DNA from: Streptomyces sp. NBC_00237 | GTDB lineage: Bacteria; Actinomycetota; Actinomycetes; Streptomycetales; Streptomycetaceae | Reading direction: 5' to 3' | NCBI RefSeq assembly: GCF_026342435.1 | Contig: NZ_JAPEMT010000001.1 | Location: 558,001 to 622,000, forward strand | DNA: 64,000 nucleotides | Shown here: in pieces, positions 1 to 6,082 of the stretch | Layout: every line of letters starts with the position of its first letter | Position numbering within the stretch: position 1 is the first letter of the stretch | Notes under the pieces: generated by a model | The model's database searches: none | Told to the model about the DNA's origin: nothing | What the model saw: the letters and a program-made list of their open reading frames with translations, nothing else | Translations under genes and position numbers: made by a program

Positions 1-951
1 AAACTGGCGGTCGTCGCCGGGGACAGCGAAGCGGCCGCGACCGCTCTGCGGACCCGTTCGCGGTGCGGACTGCTCGCCCTCGGGCCCGAAGTCCGGCGTA
101 CGAGGCCCCTGTTGGCGGTGCCGACCACCGTCGGCCCTGGCTCCGAGCTGAGCCGGGTGGCCTGTATGCCGCACGAGCAGGGCAAGCGGCTGGTGTCGGC
201 GGAGGCGCTGACACCCGACGCCGCACTCCTCGACGGCGCGGCGACCGAGACCCTGCCGGGGGAACTGCTCGCTGAAGGGATCCTGGAGGCGCTGTTCCGC
301 ACGGTCACCCCCTATGCGGGGGACCACAAGGAACGGCCCGTCGAGGACGCCTTCTGTGAAGCTGCTGCCGGTCAACTCGCCCTACTGGGCTACCAGTTCG
401 GCGGACTGCGCAGGACGGGCCGTCGGGCCGGCCCCGAACTGCGGTTGGACATCGCCCGGCTCAGTGGGCTGACGCACTCGACGTGGATGAGGCTGGGCCG
501 CTCGCCCTTCACCACGGCGGGATGGATCGTCGCCAACGAGCTGTCCACCGCGCTCAACGTCCGCAAGATGACCGCTGTCGCCGCTCTGCTGCCGTCCCTG
601 TGGCGGGCCGTGCTCGACGGTGACGAGCGGTACGGATCGGCAGCCCGGCTCCGCAGGATCTGGGGCCGGATCAGGGAGGCGGCACCCGCCGCCCTCCCCG
701 AGGACCCGGCGCTCGGCATCGCCGTACTCATCGACGACTGGGGCATCGGCCGCACCGTCACGGCGGGCCCGGAGCGCGTCGCGCTCATCGCCCGACGCAC
801 CACCAGGGCGTGGGGGGCGGGGCTCCCGATGCTGGGCGGACTGCTCACCGCCGACGTGCAGCGACTGCTGGACACGGTGTGCGGCAACGCCGCCACGGGG
901 GACCACGCGCTTGCGGGCGGGGCCCCCACCACAGACTTCCGCGCCGCGTAA
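1..951 (+). CDS. Iron-containing alcohol dehydrogenase-like RiPP enzyme (daptide MpaC-like), 5' end missing
   Basis: The frame is open from base 1; 316 residues are visible and the start lies outside the window. The family signature VPTTVGPGSELS lies near visible residue 39. Where active members have Asp-Ala-Leu-x-His, this protein reads ILEALFR, so Asp is replaced by Glu and the His by Phe; the later His-Gly metal site reads VRKM. At least two metal ligands therefore look lost. In characterised daptide pathways an iron-ADH homologue acts with an oxidative decarboxylase on the C-terminal Thr of the precursor. Lying 81 bp upstream of seven Thr-ending precursor genes, it is probably that subunit, perhaps structural rather than redox-active. 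The decarboxylase, aminotransferase and methyltransferase would have to lie to the left. Confidence 0.72.
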   Translation, partial: KLAVVAGDSEAAATALRTRSRCGLLALGPEVRRTRPLLAVPTTVGPGSELSRVACMPHEQGKRLVSAEALTPDAALLDGAATETLPGELLAEGILEALFRTVTPYAGDHKERPVEDAFCEAAAGQLALLGYQFGGLRRTGRRAGPELRLDIARLSGLTHSTWMRLGRSPFTTAGWIVANELSTALNVRKMTAVAALLPSLWRAVLDGDERYGSAARLRRIWGRIREAAPAALPEDPALGIAVLIDDWGIGRTVTAGPERVALIARRTTRAWGAGLPMLGGLLTADVQRLLDTVCGNAATGDHALAGGAPTTDFRAA

Positions 952-1032
952 ACAGCGGCACGGAGCAACACCCTCTCCATCTTCTCCATCTTCTCCGTCT
1001 TCCAACAACCTTCATCCGTAAAGGAGTTCGCC

Positions 1033-1209
1033 ATGGGCGAGCAGCAGAGCAAGAACGAGACCTCGCAGGTCAACGCCGATCCGACGGCTTCGCTGGAGCT
1101 GGGTCTTCAGGAGCTGGAGGCCCTTGAGGCTCCGGGTTTCTGGACCGGTTTCTCGGCGGGTACGGCGATCAGCGGTGCGGCCATCGCGTCGGCCGCCATC
1201 GCCACCTGA
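1033..1209 (+). CDS. RiPP precursor peptide, alpha family, copy 1
   Basis: A 58-residue peptide with a strong AAAGGAG ribosome site eight bases before ATG. The polar N-terminal part is followed by the recognition segment LELGLQELEALEAPG (residues 21-35), then a small-residue-rich hydrophobic core that starts FWTGFSAG and ends in Ala-Thr. There is no Cys, so lanthionine or labionin rings cannot form. The L-x-L-Q element resembles the leader motif bound by class III LanKC enzymes, while the terminal Thr and helical Ala/Gly/Ser core match daptides. It is first of seven tandem precursor genes; the product is probably a membrane-active helix. The leader cleavage point is unknown but is probably near the APG. 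Confidence 0.88.
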   Translation: MGEQQSKNETSQVNADPTASLELGLQELEALEAPGFWTGFSAGTAISGAAIASAAIAT

Positions 1210-1262
1210 GTTCCACCCCCGTACACGTACCGCATCCATCACTTCCGTAGGAGATCTGAACC

Positions 1263-1442
1263 ATGTCTGAACTGAAGAACAACGCCGTCGAGACCGCTGC
1301 CGCTCCCGAGCAGGACCTGGAGCTGGGGCTTCAGGAGCTGGAGACGCTGGAGGCGCCGGGTTGGGCGACCATCGGTGGCTTCTCGGCCGGTGTCGCGTCC
1401 GCCGCGTCCGCCGCCGTGGTCTCCGCGACCATCATCACGTGA
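1263..1442 (+). CDS. RiPP precursor peptide, beta family, copy 1
   Basis: A 59-residue peptide with a TAGGAG ribosome site. It carries LELGLQELETLEAPG (residues 19-33) and then a different core, beginning WATIGGFSAG and ending in Ile-Ile-Thr. It has no Cys. The N-terminal region (MSELKNNAVETAAAPEQD) is unlike the alpha family, so the two families share only the recognition helix and the overall core character. Alternation with alpha genes suggests a two-component peptide. The encoded protein is identical to that of the gene at 1724, apart from silent changes in the DNA. Confidence 0.88.
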   Translation: MSELKNNAVETAAAPEQDLELGLQELETLEAPGWATIGGFSAGVASAASAAVVSATIIT

Positions 1443-1485
1443 TCCGCACCCACCCCAAACCCCCTTCCCTGTAAAGGAGTTCAAC

Positions 1486-1662
1486 ATGAGCGAGCAGCAG
1501 AACAAGAACGAGACCTCGCAGGTCAACGCCGATCCGACGGCTTCGCTGGAGCTGGGTCTTCAGGAGCTGGAGGCCCTTGAGGCTCCGGGTTTCTGGACCG
1601 GTTTCTCGGCGGGTACGGCGATCAGCGGTGCGGCCATCGCGTCCGCCGCCATCGCCACCTGA
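1486..1662 (+). CDS. RiPP precursor peptide, alpha family, copy 2
   Basis: A 58-residue peptide starting at ATG after GTAAAGGAG. It differs from the first alpha peptide only near the N terminus (Ser2 for Gly, Asn6 for Ser); leader helix and core are identical. It therefore adds dosage rather than chemical diversity. It begins the second copy of a tandemly duplicated alpha-beta block. It has no Cys and ends in Ala-Thr. Confidence 0.88.
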   Translation: MSEQQNKNETSQVNADPTASLELGLQELEALEAPGFWTGFSAGTAISGAAIASAAIAT

Positions 1663-1723
1663 GTTCCACAGCGTCTCACGTACACCACATCTCACACCTC
1701 GCACCTCGTAGGAGATCTGAACC

Positions 1724-1903
1724 ATGTCTGAGCTGAAGAACAACGCCGTCGAGACCGCTGCCGCCCCTGAGCAGGACCTGGAGCTGGGGCTTCAGGAGCT
1801 GGAGACGCTGGAGGCGCCGGGTTGGGCGACCATCGGTGGTTTCTCGGCCGGTGTCGCGTCCGCCGCGTCCGCCGCCGTGGTCTCCGCGACCATCATCACG
1901 TGA
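1724..1903 (+). CDS. RiPP precursor peptide, beta family, copy 2
   Basis: A 59-residue peptide identical in protein sequence to the beta peptide at 1263, with only silent base changes and the same GTAGGAG ribosome site. It ends in Ile-Ile-Thr and has no Cys. The spacer after it almost repeats the spacer after the first beta gene, which shows that a block of about 460 bp was duplicated. Confidence 0.88.
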   Translation: MSELKNNAVETAAAPEQDLELGLQELETLEAPGWATIGGFSAGVASAASAAVVSATIIT

Positions 1904-1946
1904 TCCGCACCCACCCCAAATCCCCTTCCCTGTAAAGGAGTTCAGC

Positions 1947-2120
1947 ATGAGCGAGCAGAACAACAACGAGAACGCGCGGGTCAACACCGACCCGACCGCT
2001 TCCCTGGAGCTCGGCCTTCAGGAGCTGGAGGCCCTTGAGGCCCCGGGCTTCTGGACCGGTTTCTCCGCCGCAGCCAGCGTGTCGGCCGCCGTTTCGGTGA
2101 GCGCCGTCGTCGCCACCTGA
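1947..2120 (+). CDS. RiPP precursor peptide, alpha family, divergent copy 3
   Basis: A 57-residue peptide with the ribosome site GTAAAGGAG. The leader helix LELGLQELEALEAPG and core start FWTGFS are conserved, but the rest of the core has drifted to a Val/Ser/Ala-rich segment (SAAASVSAAVSVSAVVAT). It keeps the terminal Thr and has more Ser residues than the other alpha peptides, so more potential dehydration sites. It has no Cys. Confidence 0.87.
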   Translation: MSEQNNNENARVNTDPTASLELGLQELEALEAPGFWTGFSAAASVSAAVSVSAVVAT

Positions 2121-2202
2121 GCGACCACAGCACCGATCCGCACCGACCCCCGCCGATCCGCGCCCACCTGCGCCGATCCGCATCGCAGAAAGCGAGTTCG
2201 CG

Positions 2203-2382
2203 ATGAGCGAGCAGCAGAGCAAGAACGAGACCTCGCAGGTCAACGCCGACCCGACGGCCCCCCTGGAGCTCAACCTCCAGGAGCTGGAAGCCCTTGAGGC
2301 CCCGGGCTTCTGGAGCGGTTTCCAGGCCGGTACGGCGGTCAGCGCGGCAGCCATCGCGTCCGCCGCGATCGTCGCCACCTGA
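2203..2382 (+). CDS. RiPP precursor peptide, alpha family, divergent copy 4
   Basis: A 59-residue peptide. The recognition segment is slightly altered (LELNLQELEALEAPG) and the core starts FWSGFQAG instead of FWTGFSAG, so the first core Ser of the other alpha peptides is replaced by Gln. It ends in Val-Ala-Thr and has no Cys. The ribosome site (AAAGCGAG) is weaker than in the other copies, suggesting lower translation. Confidence 0.86.
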   Translation: MSEQQSKNETSQVNADPTAPLELNLQELEALEAPGFWSGFQAGTAVSAAAIASAAIVAT

Positions 2383-2432
2383 TCCCGTTCACATCCCCTC
2401 AACTCCCTCTCGTACGAAGGAAGTAGCACACC

Positions 2433-2609
2433 ATGAGCGACAAGAAGATCGAGACCGCGGCCATCCCCACGGCCGACAACGGCCAGGACCTGGAGCTGGG
2501 CCTCCAGGAGCTGGAGACCCTCGAAGCGCCGGGCTGGGGCACCATCGGCGGCATCTCCGCCGGAGCCAGCGTCTCGGCGCTCGTCTCCGCCGGAATCATC
2601 ATCACCTAG
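2433..2609 (+). CDS. RiPP precursor peptide, beta family, divergent copy 3
   Basis: A 58-residue peptide, last of the seven precursors, ending in TAG rather than TGA. The N terminus (MSDKKIETAAIPTADNGQD) and core (WGTIGGISAGASVSALVSAG, then Ile-Ile-Ile-Thr) mark it as a beta peptide. It has no Cys. It probably pairs with the divergent alpha copies just upstream. A ribosome site (GAAGGAAG) lies 11 bases ahead. The 231 bp to the ABC gene hold no coding frame I would support. Confidence 0.87.
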   Translation: MSDKKIETAAIPTADNGQDLELGLQELETLEAPGWGTIGGISAGASVSALVSAGIIIT

Positions 2610-2840
2610 CCCGCCCCCGGTGCCCGGACCACACCGTCCGGCCACCCGCACCACACCGGCACCGCGTGAGCCAGGGCCCCCGGCCGGAGCATCCGCGAAC
2701 ACCGCGCACCCGTGCCTGTCCGTCGGACAGGCCCCAGGTCCCGCCCGTACTGCGGCGGCATTCCGCGCAGGACCCCCGCGCCGTGCGCGCACCCTCCGGC
2801 CGGGCCCCGGCCCCGGGCCCCCACGTCACAAGGAGCCGTG

Positions 2841-3599
2841 ATGAGCACCACCCCGGCGATCCGCCTGGAAAACCTCAGCAAGAAATTCAAGGACTTCACC
2901 GCAGTGGACGACCTCAGCGTCGACGTCCGCGCGGGCCGCGTCACCGGTCTCCTGGGCCGCAACGGCGCGGGCAAGACCACCACCCTGCGCATGCTGCTCG
3001 GCCTGGCCCGCCCCACCACCGGGCGCGCCACCCTCCTCGGCCACACGTACGGCGACCTTCCCCGCGCGGCGCACCGCGTCGGTGTCGCCATGGACGCCCT
3101 GGGACCCGTCACCGGAGCCACCGTTCGCGGTGAACTCCTCATTTGGGTCGGATACTTGGGGCTCAGCAAGGGCCGCGTGGACGAGGTCATCGGTCTCACC
3201 GGCCTCGACGGCGCCGAGTCCAAGCCCGTCGCGGGCTGCTCCACCGGAATGAAGCAGCGCCTCGCCCTGGCGACCGCGCTCCTCGCCGACCCCGAGGTCC
3301 TGATCCTCGACGAGCCCGCCAACGGCCTCGACCCCGACGGCATCCGCTGGCTGCGCGACACCCTGCGCGCCCTGGCCGCCGAAGGCCGCACCGTCCTCGT
3401 GTCGAGCCATCAGCTGGCCGAGGTCGAGCAGACCGTCGACGACGTGGTGGTCGTACAGCGCTCCCTGCGCTACGCGGGCACCCTCGCCGACCTCACCAAC
3501 GACGGCGAACACCGCCTGGAGGAAAGGTTCTTCGGGCTGGTCGACGACACGATGCACCACAGCGGAGCAGCCGCCGAGAGGACCCTCGTCCATGCGTAA
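2841..3599 (+). CDS. ABC transporter ATP-binding protein of the RiPP cluster
   Basis: A 252-residue ATPase that would power peptide export or producer immunity. Walker A is GRNGAGKTT, the signature segment is the degenerate CSTGMKQR, Walker B is LILDEPANGLDP, and the switch His is in SSHQ. ATG at 2841 is chosen because AAGGAG lies just upstream; longer frames start in non-coding-like sequence. Its last eight bases overlap the permease gene, so the two are translationally coupled. It resembles the lantibiotic-immunity and drug-export class of ABC-2 systems. Confidence 0.9.
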   Translation: MSTTPAIRLENLSKKFKDFTAVDDLSVDVRAGRVTGLLGRNGAGKTTTLRMLLGLARPTTGRATLLGHTYGDLPRAAHRVGVAMDALGPVTGATVRGELLIWVGYLGLSKGRVDEVIGLTGLDGAESKPVAGCSTGMKQRLALATALLADPEVLILDEPANGLDPDGIRWLRDTLRALAAEGRTVLVSSHQLAEVEQTVDDVVVVQRSLRYAGTLADLTNDGEHRLEERFFGLVDDTMHHSGAAAERTLVHA

Positions 3600-4332
3600 C
3601 GTCATCCTCGGTGAGGTCCGCAAGGCCCTCACCGGCCGCCAGTGGTGGATCCTGCCGCTCGCCGGGACCTTCCTCTGCCTCCTGTCGACCTTCGGATTCG
3701 CCTCCGAGGGGCACAAGGCCATCGTCGCCGGAGGGTCGTCCGAAGAGGTCACGAACAACATCGCCCGCGCCTGGATGATGATGTTCCTCTTCTCGTCCCT
3801 GTTCGGGGCGATCCTCGTCTCCCGCGAGTACGGGACCGGGACCGTCGGACGGTCCGTCCTGCTCGCCGGGTCCAGGAGCCGTCTGCTCGCCGCCAAGACC
3901 GCCGTGGCCACCCTCGCGGGTGCCGCCTTCGGCCTCCTCGCCCTCGCGCTCGGCGCACTGAGCTGTGCCGTCGCCGGTTCCGCCTACGGAGACGCCCCCG
4001 CCTTCACCGGCGAGACCTGGCTGATCCTGCTCGGCTGCCTCGCCTGCTCCGTGCTCGCCGCCCCCTGGGGTGCGCTGATCGGCTGGATCGTACGGAACCA
4101 GGTGGCGTCCGTCGCCCTGATCATCACGCTCACCCTGGTCGTCGACACCGGCCTCCAGGCGCTGGCCCCCGAGTTCGCCAAGTACCTCCTGACCATCGCG
4201 ATGAGCTCCGTCTACCGCGACGTCAAGCCGGACCTGCTGTCCGTGCCGCTCGCGTTCGCCGTCATCGCCGCCTGGCTGGCCGCCGCGTACTACGCCGCAC
4301 AGCGCCTGGTCCGCACCCGCGACATCGTCTGA
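3592..4332 (+). CDS. ABC-2 type permease of the RiPP cluster
   Basis: A 246-residue integral membrane protein with about six hydrophobic segments, starting near residue 17 (WWILPLAGTFLCLLSTFGFA) and ending in a C-terminal membrane pass. It is the membrane partner of the preceding ATPase, whose stop it overlaps by eight bases. This two-gene arrangement without a peptidase domain means leader removal must be done elsewhere, most likely by the M50 protein encoded 36 bp downstream. Its role could be export of the mature peptide, self-protection, or both. Confidence 0.88.
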   Translation: MRNVILGEVRKALTGRQWWILPLAGTFLCLLSTFGFASEGHKAIVAGGSSEEVTNNIARAWMMMFLFSSLFGAILVSREYGTGTVGRSVLLAGSRSRLLAAKTAVATLAGAAFGLLALALGALSCAVAGSAYGDAPAFTGETWLILLGCLACSVLAAPWGALIGWIVRNQVASVALIITLTLVVDTGLQALAPEFAKYLLTIAMSSVYRDVKPDLLSVPLAFAVIAAWLAAAYYAAQRLVRTRDIV

Positions 4333-4368
4333 CCTCCCCTCCTACCCACCCGGCCCCGAGGTGCTCCC

Positions 4369-6021
4369 ATGCCCGCACTCACCCTTACCAAGCCGCCCAC
4401 GACCCCCGCCCCCGACCTGGAGCACCCGCGCACGGCCGGTCACGTCTCCGTCCACCCGCCCACCGAGCCCGACCTGCCCTGGGTCGTCCAGCGCGGCGAG
4501 AGCCAGCACTTCCGGGTCGGCCCGGACCTCGCGAAGCTGCTCCAGGCCCTCGACGGCACCCGCGACCACCAGGCCATCGCCGACACGCTCGGCTCGCCCT
4601 GGACCCCCGGCGACGTCGACCACGCGGTCCGCTCGCTCGCCGACAAGAAGCTCCTCGACGACGGGACGCCGCCCCGCAAGACCCGGCGGGTGAAGCTCGT
4701 ACCGCCGCTGACCATCCAGTTCACGGTCCTCAAGCCCGACAAGATCCTGCTGAGGATGCAGCCGCTGACCCGGCTGCTCTCCCACAAGGCCGTCTCCGTC
4801 GCCGCCACCGTGCTCGCCCTCGGCGGACTCCTCGCCCTGGCGATCTGCTCGCCGGACCTGACGGCCGCCGTGTCCCGGCCGATGAACCCGTACGCCTATC
4901 TGGCGGTCGTGCTCGGCATCCTCGGTACGACGGCCGTGCACGAGTTCGCCCACGGCGCGGTCCTCACCCACCACGGCGGACGGCCCACCCGCATGGGCTT
5001 CATGCTCTTCTACATGTCGCCCGCCTTCTTCTGCGACGTCTCCGACGGCTGGCGGCTCGGCAAGCCCCAGCAGCGCGTACAGATCGCCCTCGCCGGGATC
5101 TTCGTACAGGCCGTCGCGGCGGGCGGCGCCGGAGTCGCCGCACTCCTCGTCGGCCAGGACAGCACCTGGCGCGGCCCCCTCCTGGTGACCGCCCTCGCCA
5201 TCTACCTGACCTGCGCGATCAACCTCCTGCCGCTGGTCAAGCTGGACGGCTACATCGCCCTGATGAGCCACCTCGACATCTCCCACCTGCGGGAGAAGGC
5301 GATGACCGACGCACTGTGCGCCCTGTCCCGCTTCCTCTTCGGCGGTACGTACGTCCGCGAGCTGAGCCACAAGCCCTGGTCCGTGCCGTACGGCTTCGCC
5401 TGCCTGCTCTTCCCCCTCTACCTCGTCGGCACCGCGCTCACCCTGTGGTCCGGCATGCTCCAGCGGCTCGGCGTCACCGGATCCCTCCTCTTCCTGGGCG
5501 GCGTCGGCTACCTGGTGTGGCGCCTGGCCAAGGGCTTCTGGAAGCTGTGCACGAGTGCGCGCCTCGCCGGGGCCCCCGTGGCCCGCATCGTCGCCGTCTG
5601 CGTGCTGGCCGCCGGACTGCTCGGGTTCGCCGCCACCGCGATCAAGCTGCCCGCGAGCTTCGCCGCCGGGTACACGGTCAGCGCGGACGGGAAGACGGCC
5701 AGCGTCGTCGTCCCCGAAGGCACCAGTACGTCGCTCATCGCCGAGGGCGCCGACGTCCAGCTCCGCCGCAACGGGCTCCTGTCCCGCCCGCCGATCGGCA
5801 CCGGCCGCCTCACCTCGTCCGAGTCCACCGCGCGGAACGCGCCGCTGGCCGCGCTGATCCCCGTCTCCGGCGGCTCCGACCTGCTGCCGGTGCGCGCCTA
5901 CCCGCTCGCCCTGGACGCCGTACCCGCAGAGCGCTCCGGAGTCGCCGAGGTGAAGGCCGGGACGCACCCGCTGTGGAAGTGGCTCGCGGTCACCTATCTG
6001 AGCCCGCTGCTTCCGAACTAG
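4369..6021 (+). CDS. M50-family membrane metalloprotease with N-terminal PqqD-like domain
   Basis: A 550-residue polytopic membrane protein and probable leader peptidase. Residues about 35-98 form a winged-helix segment of the PqqD/RRE type (FRVGPDLAKLLQALDG through VRSLADKKLL), the module many RiPP enzymes use to hold leader peptides. The zinc motif HEFAH is at 191-195 and the third-ligand motif NLLPLVKLDG at 285-294, both beside membrane helices as expected for site-2-protease relatives. A C-terminal extramembrane region follows residue ~430. Daptide clusters encode an M50 protease (MpaP), and the Bacillus YydH protein has similar architecture. Confidence 0.88.
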   Translation: MPALTLTKPPTTPAPDLEHPRTAGHVSVHPPTEPDLPWVVQRGESQHFRVGPDLAKLLQALDGTRDHQAIADTLGSPWTPGDVDHAVRSLADKKLLDDGTPPRKTRRVKLVPPLTIQFTVLKPDKILLRMQPLTRLLSHKAVSVAATVLALGGLLALAICSPDLTAAVSRPMNPYAYLAVVLGILGTTAVHEFAHGAVLTHHGGRPTRMGFMLFYMSPAFFCDVSDGWRLGKPQQRVQIALAGIFVQAVAAGGAGVAALLVGQDSTWRGPLLVTALAIYLTCAINLLPLVKLDGYIALMSHLDISHLREKAMTDALCALSRFLFGGTYVRELSHKPWSVPYGFACLLFPLYLVGTALTLWSGMLQRLGVTGSLLFLGGVGYLVWRLAKGFWKLCTSARLAGAPVARIVAVCVLAAGLLGFAATAIKLPASFAAGYTVSADGKTASVVVPEGTSTSLIAEGADVQLRRNGLLSRPPIGTGRLTSSESTARNAPLAALIPVSGGSDLLPVRAYPLALDAVPAERSGVAEVKAGTHPLWKWLAVTYLSPLLPN

Positions 6022-6082
6022 CGCGCGCACCAAGCGACGTGAACACCCTGACCATCACCACTGGAGAGTCTGAGAGACCGTC

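Noticed and set aside
1033..2609. Labionin or lanthionine rings in the peptides
   Set aside because: None of the seven precursors contains Cys, so thioether rings cannot form from them.
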